Of a stretch of 64,000 bases of DNA, positions 8,643 through 19,000 are shown in pieces. Origin of the DNA: an uncultured Prevotellaceae bacterium. Its GTDB lineage: Bacteria > Bacteroidota > Bacteroidia > Bacteroidales > Bacteroidaceae. Both the position numbers and the translations under genes were made by a program. Each line of letters starts with the position of its first letter. Position 1 is the first letter of the stretch. The notes under the pieces are model-generated. The model ran no database searches. It was given only the letters and a program-made list of their open reading frames with translations, and was not told where the DNA came from. Where the stretch lies: positions 124,001-188,000 of the forward strand of contig ONDM01000002.1 in assembly GCA_900316585.1 (NCBI GenBank), written 5' to 3'.

Positions 8643-11597
8643 TTATTTTGATGTTGTACATTCATTGACTAAGTAGGCTATATTAACATATGGAACTCCA
8701 GAGTTTGTACTCAGACCAATCTCACATGTCCTACTGTTACTATAACCGATTTTAATATTGCCCTTTTCAATCTGAGGCTTCAATTTTCGTAAAGCATAAG
8801 CATTCAGTTCAGGATAAGTGAAACCTCTGTCACCAGCAAAAGCACAGCATCCGACTCCATCAGGAAGCAGTACATTCGTGCTGCATAGGCTAGCCAAATC
8901 TACTAGCATTTGTGCAAGTCCCATTTCGCGTGTAGAGCAGGTAACATGTACAGCAATTGGGTCACTCTTAGGAGTGAAATTCAGTTTGTCTCTGAGGAAA
9001 GTCCAAATAAATTCTACAGGCTCATACATATGCATCTTGGAGATACATTTACGCATGCGATGGAGACATGGACTTTGGTCGCAGAGAACCGGATATTTAC
9101 CCTCTTCCGATGCTTTCCAAAGTGCGGCTTCCAGTTCGGCAACTTTTCGGTCTGCAATGTCTTGCATTCCTTTACTCTCCCAAATCGTACCACAGCAGAG
9201 ACTATCCATATTTTCAGGGAATATAACTTGATAGCCTGCTTTTTCCAGCAATTGGATCATCTCAGTTTCCACATTATTCTGGTAAGGTGAATTCCGTTGG
9301 ATACCCATTGCCTGATTAATGCAGCTTGGGAAATAGACTACCTTTAAGTCGCTCTTTTTAGTAGGATTAGGAGCGCTATAGATTGGTTTTGGCATAGACG
9401 GAGTCCAGAGCGGTATTCCTATAGCATGTAATCCATTGCAGATTGCAGACATGGCTTTAGTTCCCAAAATGGTATGTCCCAAAGATGCCAGACTCAAAAT
9501 CGGTCGTAATCCATTTTTAACTCCGTGGAAATGGTTAGCTGCAAAGTTGCCTATATTGTAACCTAAGGAACCCTTAGGAAGATCCAACTCTCTTAGATAG
9601 TGTGTCATATCCGCTACGTTTATACCCATAGGGCAGGAAGTACTGCAAAGTCCATCCCCCGCACAGGTTTGATTTCCTGGATAGAGGTATTGTTTTTTGA
9701 GTAATTCATAACGGGCTGGGTCTTCACCAGTATTCTTCAAACGAGAAAGCTCACGCTGAATGACGATACGTTGTCTAGAAGAGAGTGTGAATCCGCATGA
9801 TACACAATTAACCTCACAGAAACCACACTCAATACATTTATCAATCTGTTCCAGTTCTTTCTGATGATTACCGCTCAGTACCTTTTCAATACCTTTAGTA
9901 TTGGTGAACATCAGTGGAAGAGGCTTGAAATTCTTCAGATAGCAACGAGGATCATCATTTATGATAACACCAGGATTCAGAATTGTATTAGGATCGAAGA
10001 TATTCTTCACTTCCTTCATGATTTCATATGCTTCATCACCCCATTCATGGCGTACAAACGGAGCCATATTTCTACCTGTACCATGTTCCGCTTTCAAAGA
10101 ACCGTTGTATTCGTCTACAACCAGTTCTTTTACTTCATTCATTAATGTTTCATAACGTGCCACTTCAGCTTCATCAGAGAATAGCTGATTGATGATGAAG
10201 TGATAGTTTCCTTCCAGTGCATGTCCATAAATGCAAGCATCGTCATATCCATAGCGCGCGAGCATTTTCTGCAGTTTTACTGTCGCATCTGGTAGGTCTT
10301 TGATTTGGAATGCAACATCTTCAATAAGGCAGGTTGTACCAGGCTTACGAGTTCCTCCTACAGATGGGAAGATACCACTTCGTATTTCCCAGAACTTACC
10401 ATAGACTTTAGGATCTTGAGTAAACTCTACAGGAATATAGGTATCGAATACCTTCAAGGCTTCCTTAATCTGATTGATGTTCTTTTCTAGAATTTCAGGA
10501 GAAAATGCCTTGGTTTCGGTAAGAACAGCTGTCAAACCTTCTGCAGTCTTGGCATCTACTTCTTTACAATACTTAAGGAACTGGGCATCGTCTACAGAAG
10601 AGAGCGATTTCCAGTCTAGCATCTCAGCGCTCTGTACTAAGGCTGCTTCACCAGCCAGAATGTATTTTTCGTCTTCTGAAATATTTGGATTGTTCTTAAT
10701 TTCTTGTTCTTCGATAGAAGTTAGGCCTTTCAGTTTTACCACAGCCTCACATGCTTGACGCAGCGTCTTGAAGTAAATCATAGCAGTGGCCTTGTATGGT
10801 TGGTCTGGTAAAGTGTTCATGGTGACCTCTGCCAGGAAAGCAAGACTACCCTCAGAACCTACCATCAAATGAGCAATTATATCTATTGGGTCATTGAAGC
10901 GAATAAAAGGAAGCAAGTTGAATCCTGTTACATTCTTGATGGAGTATTTGAAACGTATAAGTTCATAAAGTTTCTTGTTTGCATGGATTCTGTCACGTAT
11001 ATCAGCAATCTTCTTAATCATATCAGCATGAGTTTTTTCAAACTCAGCTCGGCTTTTGGAATCACCAGTGTCAAGAATAGTGCCATCAGTCAAAATAATA
11101 CGTGCACTTGCCATCATCCGGTCAGAATTGGCATGGGTTCCACAGTTCATACCAGAAGCATTGTTGCCTACTATACCACCTACCATGGCACTCTTGATGC
11201 TGGCAGGGTCTGGACCGAATTTACGCTTATATGGTTTCAGTAAATCATTGACGCGTTGCCCGATGATACCAGGTTGCAGTGAAATTTGTGAACCGTCTTC
11301 ATTAATTTTATAGTCTTCCCAGTTCTTTCCTGCAACTACAAGCACTGAGTCGCTTATACTTTGACCAGAAAGGCTTGTACCTCCTGCACGGAATGTCAAT
11401 GGTACTTTGTGTTTTGTAGCCAATTTCAATATAGTGGAAACTTCCTCCTCATTTTTACTGCGGATAACAATCTGAGGGATAAGACGGTAGAATCCTGCAT
11501 CGGTTCCCCACGCCAGTCGACGCAATTCATCTGTATATATTCTATCTTTTGGTAGAATATTCCGTATCTCAGTAATAAAACCTATAATGTCTTTCAT
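8643..11597 (-). CDS. FAD- and Fe-S-dependent D-lactate/glycolate-type dehydrogenase
   Basis: A large fusion (984 residues). The N-terminal FAD-binding type 4 domain has PLTFRAGGTSLSGQS and GGIVGNNASGMNCG, followed by a FAD-oxidase C-terminal domain. Two ferredoxin-like cysteine clusters lie near residues 595 (CIECGFCEVNC) and 655 (CAGDGLCSTSC). A CCG-type C-terminal domain follows (LCCGTIWES, GVGCCAFAG). This layout is that of GlcD-GlpC-type D-lactate dehydrogenases that pass electrons to the quinone pool. Its place between namZ and murT-murK-murQ suggests it oxidises the D-lactate set free by MurQ to pyruvate. The start at 11597 (MKDIIGF) avoids overlapping namZ. Glycolate or another 2-hydroxyacid remains possible. 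Confidence 0.88.
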   Translation of the reverse strand: MKDIIGFITEIRNILPKDRIYTDELRRLAWGTDAGFYRLIPQIVIRSKNEEEVSTILKLATKHKVPLTFRAGGTSLSGQSISDSVLVVAGKNWEDYKINEDGSQISLQPGIIGQRVNDLLKPYKRKFGPDPASIKSAMVGGIVGNNASGMNCGTHANSDRMMASARIILTDGTILDTGDSKSRAEFEKTHADMIKKIADIRDRIHANKKLYELIRFKYSIKNVTGFNLLPFIRFNDPIDIIAHLMVGSEGSLAFLAEVTMNTLPDQPYKATAMIYFKTLRQACEAVVKLKGLTSIEEQEIKNNPNISEDEKYILAGEAALVQSAEMLDWKSLSSVDDAQFLKYCKEVDAKTAEGLTAVLTETKAFSPEILEKNINQIKEALKVFDTYIPVEFTQDPKVYGKFWEIRSGIFPSVGGTRKPGTTCLIEDVAFQIKDLPDATVKLQKMLARYGYDDACIYGHALEGNYHFIINQLFSDEAEVARYETLMNEVKELVVDEYNGSLKAEHGTGRNMAPFVRHEWGDEAYEIMKEVKNIFDPNTILNPGVIINDDPRCYLKNFKPLPLMFTNTKGIEKVLSGNHQKELEQIDKCIECGFCEVNCVSCGFTLSSRQRIVIQRELSRLKNTGEDPARYELLKKQYLYPGNQTCAGDGLCSTSCPMGINVADMTHYLRELDLPKGSLGYNIGNFAANHFHGVKNGLRPILSLASLGHTILGTKAMSAICNGLHAIGIPLWTPSMPKPIYSAPNPTKKSDLKVVYFPSCINQAMGIQRNSPYQNNVETEMIQLLEKAGYQVIFPENMDSLCCGTIWESKGMQDIADRKVAELEAALWKASEEGKYPVLCDQSPCLHRMRKCISKMHMYEPVEFIWTFLRDKLNFTPKSDPIAVHVTCSTREMGLAQMLVDLASLCSTNVLLPDGVGCCAFAGDRGFTYPELNAYALRKLKPQIEKGNIKIGYSNSRTCEIGLSTNSGVPYVNIAYLVNECTTSK

Positions 11598-11602
11598 AAT
11601 AT

Positions 11603-12835
11603 TTAGTATAAATGGCATTTCTTAGATTTATTTTTGAATTCCTTCACATCCTTATTCCAGTATGCTTCTATATCAGCCCAACGGTGTCTCTTTGAGAAAG
11701 CCTCACGAATGTGTTTGCTTCCGCAGACAATATCAAACATATTATATCTTCCTTTATCTGCTTTCTCAAATAATTTGTGCTCTGGATAAAGTCTGGCAGC
11801 TTCTTGAAGGAACAAGAAGTTGATTGGGCTCAAAGGAGCTTTTTGGACATCCGTTATATGAATTTGAACTCCTTCTATCTGTTTCCCACTGAAAACAGAG
11901 TAAAAAGGTTTGGCATAGATTGGGCGGAAAATTACTCCTGGTAGATTCAGGGCGTTCATGGCGTTTGCCAGTTCATCAGCCTTTATCCAAGGGGCACCAA
12001 ACATTTCAAATGGAATTGTATAGCCCACACCAATGCTGTAATATCCAAATTCTCCAACTATACCACTAATAGGATAGAAGAAAGGGGAATGTGTGTGAGG
12101 CACGTGGGGTGACGAAGGAATCCACTGTAATCCTGTTTTAACATAGTCCATCTTGCGTTTCCATCCTTTCATCTTTATAACGGTAAGTTTACATTTTACG
12201 CCATTCTTCAGCATGCCCTCCTCATTCAGCATAGTAGCTAGTTCACCACAGGTCAATCCATAGATATATGGAATCTTGAACTGACTTACAAAGGAAATGC
12301 AGTCATCTTCCACCAAATTGCCTTCCACTTTGAGTCCTCCCAGTGGGTTTGGTCTATCCAGCACTATGAATTCTTTCCCATTCTCGGCAGCAGCTTCCAT
12401 GGCTAACCCCATCGTACTTATGTATGTGAATGAACGACATCCAATGTCCTGAATGTCATACACTAGTACGTCAATATCCTTCAGCATTTCAGGTGTTGCT
12501 TTCCGGGTTTTGCCATAGAGTGAGTAAACCGGAATGTTTGTAGCAGGGTCTTTTTCATCGCTTACAGCATCCCCCGCATGTGCATTGCCTCGAACCCCAT
12601 GTTCTGGTCCAAACAGAGCTACCAGATTTACATTTGGAGCAGCAGCTAATATGTCTATGTCAGATACCATATTGTTATCTACTCCTGTGGGATTCGTAAT
12701 CAGCCCTACACGCTTTCCTTCCAGACATTTGAAGTTACTGCTTTTTAGAACTTCAATGCCAGTTTTTATTTTAATCTGTGCGGAAGAACCTATAACGCAG
12801 AAACAGAATAAAAGTAGTGTAATATATTTTCTCAT
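11603..12835 (-). CDS. namZ: NamZ-type exo-beta-N-acetylmuramidase (DUF1343, GH171)
   Basis: Secreted enzyme (cleaved signal ending near IGSSAQ) that removes terminal MurNAc from the non-reducing end of glycan chains. The family signature is clear: the motif FGPEHGVRGNAHAGD near residue 76, then YDIQDIGCRSFTYISTM and DRPNPLGG. Length (410) is normal for the family. In Bacillus subtilis NamZ is encoded with murQ and amiE, and homologues of all three are in this operon. It lies 3 bp from the permease gene upstream and 5 bp before the dehydrogenase. Confidence 0.93.
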   Translation of the reverse strand: MRKYITLLLFCFCVIGSSAQIKIKTGIEVLKSSNFKCLEGKRVGLITNPTGVDNNMVSDIDILAAAPNVNLVALFGPEHGVRGNAHAGDAVSDEKDPATNIPVYSLYGKTRKATPEMLKDIDVLVYDIQDIGCRSFTYISTMGLAMEAAAENGKEFIVLDRPNPLGGLKVEGNLVEDDCISFVSQFKIPYIYGLTCGELATMLNEEGMLKNGVKCKLTVIKMKGWKRKMDYVKTGLQWIPSSPHVPHTHSPFFYPISGIVGEFGYYSIGVGYTIPFEMFGAPWIKADELANAMNALNLPGVIFRPIYAKPFYSVFSGKQIEGVQIHITDVQKAPLSPINFLFLQEAARLYPEHKLFEKADKGRYNMFDIVCGSKHIREAFSKRHRWADIEAYWNKDVKEFKNKSKKCHLY

Positions 12836-12838
12836 AGT

Positions 12839-14158
12839 TTATTTTTTTCCGTATTCAGGGTCAACTTTCCGTTCTGCAAGGTAGGTTACTAGCAAGGTGG
12901 CAGCGCAACAAGCTATGACCATCCAGAAGAAGTTTGCATATCCTAATGCTTCTTGTATGTAACCAGCAACGAACCCAGGTAGCATCATGCTAAGTGCCAT
13001 AAATGCAGTGCAAATAGCATAATGAGATGTCTTGAATTCTCCTTCAGAGAAATGCATCATGTAAAGCATGTATGCCGTGAAACCAAAGCCATATCCAAAT
13101 TGTTCTATGGCAATAGCGGTTCCTATAGCCCAAATGTTTTCAGGTTGTAACTCTGCCAAATAGCAGAATGTAAGGCATGGTAGGGTCATGAAACCTGCCA
13201 TTACCCACAGAGAGTTTTTAAGACCTTTCTTGGCGATGTAACGACCACCTAAGATACCACCTATAAGTAGCATGATGACACCTATTGTACCATATACAAT
13301 ACCAACTTGATCTGTATCTAGTCCCAATCCTCCTTTTTCTTGAGAAGCCACCAGGAATGGTTGACACATTTTTATCAAGAATCCTTCTGGCAAACGGTAG
13401 AGGAGCATGAAAGCAATAGCCAAACCTACTCCTGGCTTAGTAAAGAAAGTAGAGAATGAACTAAAAAATTCCTTGATTTTGTTCACACCTTCGCTGGTTT
13501 CACTTCTGTCATAGTCAGCATCAGGCTTTGGTAAGAAAAAGGTGTGGTATAGTGTCACTGCAAAGAACACTGCAGCAGCTATACCAATACTGATTTGCCA
13601 GGAATAAGGGATGTTTCCTGTACTCTTCTCCACTGCACCTGCAATGTAAACCAGCACACCTTGCCCGAAAATGGATGATACTCTATAAAATGTGCTTCTG
13701 ATTCCTACGAATTCAGCCTGACTTTTAGTACTATGAGCCAGCATATAGAATCCGTCGGCAGCAATGTCGTGTGTGGCAGAAGCGAAGGCTGCCAGAATGA
13801 AGAGTATCAGCGTAAACCAAAACATGGTCATTGGTGTATTTCCACTTTCTATCAGTTCCTTTCCTGGGATTGGCAAGGTGAAGCAAAGTAGAATCATCAT
13901 GATGGTCATGATAATCTGCATGGTTATAATCCACCAACGTTTAGTCTTGATGACGTCAACAAGAGGACTCCAGAGTCCTTTCAGGAACCATGGAAAATAT
14001 AATAGGGTGGTGAAGAATGCCATCTGACCATTCGGCACACCCATCTTAGCAAACATCATTACTGAAATGTTGTTGACTACAAAGTAGGGCACACCTTCTG
14101 CAAAATACAGGGTAGGCACCCACCACCAAGGACCAATACTGTTACTTGACTTTCCCAT
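12839..14158 (-). CDS. ampG: AmpG-type muropeptide permease (MFS)
   Basis: A 439-residue, 12-segment major facilitator protein. The start WWWVPTLYFAEGVPYFVVNN and the acidic motif ATHDIAADGFYM match AmpG proteins, which import GlcNAc-anhydroMurNAc peptides across the inner membrane. The centre holds the family's typical long loop (~200-230). A paralogue lies at 25189-26451. It is placed between the metallophosphatase and namZ in the operon. Substrate may be an anhydro- or reducing-end muropeptide or disaccharide, which the sequence cannot settle. Confidence 0.85.
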   Translation of the reverse strand: MGKSSNSIGPWWWVPTLYFAEGVPYFVVNNISVMMFAKMGVPNGQMAFFTTLLYFPWFLKGLWSPLVDVIKTKRWWIITMQIIMTIMMILLCFTLPIPGKELIESGNTPMTMFWFTLILFILAAFASATHDIAADGFYMLAHSTKSQAEFVGIRSTFYRVSSIFGQGVLVYIAGAVEKSTGNIPYSWQISIGIAAAVFFAVTLYHTFFLPKPDADYDRSETSEGVNKIKEFFSSFSTFFTKPGVGLAIAFMLLYRLPEGFLIKMCQPFLVASQEKGGLGLDTDQVGIVYGTIGVIMLLIGGILGGRYIAKKGLKNSLWVMAGFMTLPCLTFCYLAELQPENIWAIGTAIAIEQFGYGFGFTAYMLYMMHFSEGEFKTSHYAICTAFMALSMMLPGFVAGYIQEALGYANFFWMVIACCAATLLVTYLAERKVDPEYGKK

Positions 14159-14179
14159 TATCTTTTTTTGTTTAAATAT

Positions 14180-16036
14180 CTATTTAAATTTCAGAAGCCC
14201 CACTTCACCTGATGTAGCTGTGAACAAAACACGTTTCTTGCCAACAGGAACCACTGTGTTGATAAGTGAATTCCCTATCTTGTGCCTCCAGAGCAGCTTG
14301 CCTGTTTTAGCCTCCAAGGCAAATATCATTCCCTCTTTTGTGCTTCCGTATACTACTTCTTCTTTTTCTACAGGCATGGATGGAGCATGTTCATAACCGA
14401 ATCCTACAGCTGTGGACCAGATTTCCTTTGGAACATTCCCTTCTGTGGAATAACAAACAATACTGTCGTTCATCGTCTTGGAATAAATCCGTTTGCCATC
14501 TTCACTGAGCCCAATGGTTTCGCGTACCATGGATTGCTTGGTACTCCAAATGGTAGTGCCCTTGTCTTTGTCTATGGCACTCATGACCCTTCTTGGATCG
14601 GCTATGAAAATCTTTCCTTCTGCCTCCACTGGCCAAACAGCTGCTGGAGAATAGTGCATACCTTGAGCACCAATCCATTTCCACTCTTCTGTGCCGGTAT
14701 CTGTTTTGATGGAGTATAAGGTATTATCCCAAGCACCAAATACGACATGCTGCTCTGTTACTAATGGCTTAGTCTCTATATAGCCTTGTATGCCATCGTA
14801 TGTCCAGACAACTTTCCCTGTGTGGATGTTGATGGCACGCATCTTATGGTCGCTGGCACCTATGTAGGCTATGCCATTGGAAATGGTTACTGCACCAATA
14901 ACAGGCTCTTCTGCTTTCACTGTCCATTTCAGACTGCCATCAGTACTGTTCAGTCCGTAAATATGGCGGTCGGCAGAACCGAAGACAACCACTCCCTCTT
15001 TAGCATCTGGTGTACCAACAATGCGTTTTTTTGACTTGTATTCCCAAAGTTTCTTACCGCTTTTCAGCTGGTAAGCCGTAAGAACTCCAAGGTCATCACC
15101 AACAAAGACTTTATCTCCGTCCACAACTGGTGAAGAATAGATACCCACACCTGTTTGTACTATCCAGTCTTCTTTTACATTCTTGAAGGTCTTGTTGTCT
15201 TCCATGGAAGGATATTCCTTTGCACCTGAATCTGGGTTTAGCTTCTCTCCATTGACGTCGATAATGTCTCCTCTCATGCTATAGACTCCCAGAGGCTGAG
15301 GTTTTTCACCTATGCGCTGGACATTGATGTAGATACTATCTGGAGTTACTTCATAGATTCCATATCCAGGTTTCCCGTCTTTGTCACGATAATTGCAGCG
15401 CATCAGCACACCTGGTATGCCGTCATAGCTCAAGTTTCTCCAGACATGGTAGTGACCTCCTATGCAGAGTCTCACATTGAATTTGCGCAAGGCATCAGTA
15501 ACGTCATACCAGTTGTCCACATCGCCAGGAAGCAGAGGATAATGAGTTACAATGATGGCAGGCTTGTCCTTGTTTTCAGTGAGTTTTTCTTTCATCCATG
15601 TGATGTCTTGTGGCACTACATGTCCATAAGCCATACGCATCAGGGGGCCTGTGTTGAATCCTAAGAAATAGACTCCTTTATGTTCAAATTCAAATCGTTC
15701 ATAGCCAAATATCTCTTCAAAGGCAGTGCATCCGCTGTCACTCCATTTCGTCTCATGATTACCCAGGACTATAAAATAAGGATATCTGAGCAAGTCGAAG
15801 CAGCCCTTCGCCTTTTCCATGGTGTATCGGTCACCCTCATCAGAGATGTCACCGGTAATCAGGACAAAATCCAGTCCGTCAGTTGCATTAATCTGGGCAA
15901 TGCTACGCAGTAGGTCTTCCACCTTCTCCAGGTTGTCATGATTCAAGTGTACGTCTGTCAGTTGTGCAAACTTGAAATTCTGCGCTTGCATGCTGATAGT
16001 CAGCAGCAGGGATAGGAACAGCGATAGGTGTCTCAT
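14180..16036 (-). CDS. Secreted calcineurin-like phosphatase fused to a PQQ-type beta-propeller
   Basis: After a signal peptide (to MQAQ), residues ~20-220 form a metallophosphoesterase with all motifs: TDVH, GDISD, GNHE, THYP and GGHYH. From ~285 to the end there are repeated blades with the pattern of PQQ/WD-like propellers (for example GKKLWEYKSK, GSLKWTVKAE, GKVVWTYDG). Such fusions are known in Bacteroidetes, but their substrates are not. Here it is the second gene of the salvage operon, 4 bp after the amidase gene and 21 bp before ampG, so removal of a phosphate or phosphodiester from wall fragments (for example teichoic-like or MurNAc phosphates) is a reasonable guess. Confidence 0.82.
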   Translation of the reverse strand: MRHLSLFLSLLLTISMQAQNFKFAQLTDVHLNHDNLEKVEDLLRSIAQINATDGLDFVLITGDISDEGDRYTMEKAKGCFDLLRYPYFIVLGNHETKWSDSGCTAFEEIFGYERFEFEHKGVYFLGFNTGPLMRMAYGHVVPQDITWMKEKLTENKDKPAIIVTHYPLLPGDVDNWYDVTDALRKFNVRLCIGGHYHVWRNLSYDGIPGVLMRCNYRDKDGKPGYGIYEVTPDSIYINVQRIGEKPQPLGVYSMRGDIIDVNGEKLNPDSGAKEYPSMEDNKTFKNVKEDWIVQTGVGIYSSPVVDGDKVFVGDDLGVLTAYQLKSGKKLWEYKSKKRIVGTPDAKEGVVVFGSADRHIYGLNSTDGSLKWTVKAEEPVIGAVTISNGIAYIGASDHKMRAINIHTGKVVWTYDGIQGYIETKPLVTEQHVVFGAWDNTLYSIKTDTGTEEWKWIGAQGMHYSPAAVWPVEAEGKIFIADPRRVMSAIDKDKGTTIWSTKQSMVRETIGLSEDGKRIYSKTMNDSIVCYSTEGNVPKEIWSTAVGFGYEHAPSMPVEKEEVVYGSTKEGMIFALEAKTGKLLWRHKIGNSLINTVVPVGKKRVLFTATSGEVGLLKFK

Positions 16037-16040
16037 GGCT

Positions 16041-19000
16041 TTATTTCAACGTGTTGATTATATTCTTCATGAGTGCATTACGCTCTGCTTCAGTCTGGAT
16101 GGTCTCAAATGGGACTCCCATGATGTAAGTAGCATATTTACCTTTGTAGGCTACAGCAGCACTCAGGTTGTTCTCAGTATACCGCATTACGGTCTGTGCT
16201 TCCGGGCAGGAAGGTTCCAGTGCGTCTGGAGATTCCACCACGTAGCACTCCTCATTCAGTGAGTCGTAGTAGTCATATTTTTCACCAGCTTTGGAAAGGG
16301 CAGATTGAACGGTCTTCAGTCCGCTGTGTCTGGCAGCTTGGTTTACTCTCCACTGGTATTTCAGAACTTCGGTAGCGAATTTGACATCGGCTTCCAGTTT
16401 TTCTGCCAATGGATTATCCCATAGGTCAGTTGCCACATAGGCTCCGCTGACGAACAGTTTGCCTCTGTTCTGCTGCAAGTATACAGTAATTGCCTTTTGG
16501 AGTGGTTCGGTAAATGTCTTAAACTGAAGTGGGAACGTTCCACCTTTTCCCATTTTGCTCTGATATTGTTTGCCTAAAATCAGGTCTACTATTTCATAGT
16601 CTTTTAGGTTTACCAGACCTTCTTCCACAACTTCATTGCTGCAGGAGATGAAACTATATCCATTTGCCATGAGCGCAGCTCCATGGATTCTTGGATAATC
16701 GAACGTGTTTCCAGCTATGACTTTATCTGCATAGTCAGCATAACTGTCTCCGAAACCAGATGCATCATCATCCATCCATGGGATGTCTCTGCGGTATTCC
16801 TTCATTTTACCTATATATGAGATGTCCTTGAGATAAGGAACCCCATGATCTACATCGTCCAGAAAACCTGCCAGTTTCTTTCCACCATTGCCTGGAGCCA
16901 CAAAATCAGCAGGGGCACTGATACGGTCGAATCCGTTGATGACCAGCACTGGTTTTGATTCTCCTGCCAGACCTGCTGAAAGGATTTCGGAGTCGAAGCT
17001 CTTGCCGCCTCTGTTGACAGCTGCAACCTTCCAACTGTATATCTTTCCTTTTTCCAGCTTTGCGGAATAGGATGTGCCATTGACCAGAACTCCATTGTCC
17101 CAGCCTCCGTCTCCTACACGGGTGTAAACTATATATCCATCAGGAGTAGCGGTTTCTTCCAGCTCGTCCTTTACAGCCTTCCACTGAAGCTCAGCTGTGT
17201 TACCGTTTTTCAGACTCAGCATCAAATGGTCTACAGGCAGTGGTTGCACTACATATTCAGAACCTCTTTGTGAAGAAATGAATTGCAAAATACCCTTATA
17301 GATAGCCCTGCTCACTGTAAATCGGAATCTTGGGTCAAGGCCGTAGCGCATATCTGCAAAATTCTGATGGGAGAGAAGTTCCAACAAAACGGCAGGGACT
17401 TCAGGAACACGGGCTTCGAAGTAAGAAGAGTTCCATCTTCCCCTACGACTCCATTCCGGAGCGTGCAGTTTACGGACATCATTTACAATCTGAGTCTGTA
17501 TCAGGTCGGCCAGTTCATTGGCTAGATAACGGGATGCACCATTGGCATAGGTTTCTCTGTCTTCGGTCTTGCTCATATAAATCAGCAGCGTACCTATAAT
17601 GCTGTCATTCAAGGTGGTTCCAGCATCGGAATGGAAGGCTAAACTGACATCTATAGGAATGTTAAGACCTTTTCGCTGAGGAAGTGCCTGAGAGCCTCCT
17701 GCCAGCCAGTTTACCCATAGTCCCCGACACTTGTAGTCGTCCGTATAATCATTTTTTCCATGGCTTTCACTGTAGACACTGTCTGGGGCACCAGCCCATT
17801 GCAACCAGTAGCGTGCTCCCTCTGTGAAACGGGGGTAGCCACTCAACTGATAATCTGGTTCAAATGCCAGAATCTGTGCCTCGTCACCGCTTCCACCTGC
17901 CGTGTTTGCCACTGGATCGCTGCTCCGCAGGTTTTCAGTGGTTCCCTCAATGTTCAGTGAACGGGCAATATTTCCCATACCTCCACCAATCTTGATTCCA
18001 TCGGCTGTGATGACTCTACCAGCTTTTGCTGAATGGTTACTCAAGGTTACAGAACCAGCTGTGCCCTTATCAAACAGGAATGTGCCTAGATAAATCCAAG
18101 TGCCACCACCCATCTGTTGATTTACATGGAAAGAGGTAGTTCCACCTGCATGGTTCACCGTGTACAAAGCATCGTTTGTACTGTTTTTAAATGATTTATA
18201 GGAAATATAGACGGCATATTCCCCAGTCACAGGGATTCTTGGTGTCCATTTCGCTTTACTTTCATTACCTTTTTGTATGGTGGTAGTCTGACGGAATGTA
18301 CCATCATGGAACGGATTGTCCCAATCCCTGTATTCACTTTTCACATGGGCAAATCCTTCCCCTTTACCTTCATTCCATGCTTTCAAGCCATTGGTCTCGA
18401 TATAAGTTCCGTCGGTCTGACCATCATTGTCGATGATCAGTTCTTCCCGTCGTGTATCACGTTCACGAGGCAATAAAACATTGGCTCCGGCATTTTCCAA
18501 CATCGGTACCAGGAATGGAAGCACATAGCTTTGGGTGTACAGGTCTTCTACGGTCTGGAGGATACGGGCACGCTGCCATTCCCAGCGGTTCAGTTTCTGC
18601 TCAAAATATAGACCATGGCTCTGCCACATGGCAATATGACGGTTCTGTAAGCCTGCAGTAGGAGTAAAAGGTCTGTCTACAGGTTTTACCAGCGGTTGTG
18701 ATGCATTTGGAGCCCAGACTTTCACCTTGGATTTTCCTTTCTGTGTTCTAGTGTATGCTGGTATAAGTTGTTCTATCAGGCGATTATTTGCATAAATCTG
18801 CAGCTTGTATTTGGAATATTTACTAGGCAGCAAATCCTTGATATCTCTATATAAGTCCTGTACATTGTCTTCCCGGAAAGGAATGAAGGAAAAGTTGCTG
18901 TCCATGAACAGCTTCAGCACTTTTTTATCTAGAGCTACAGAATCAATCTTAGCTCTCCCTATAGACAAGCGTTGGAAACTGATTTCCTGATTTAACCGGT

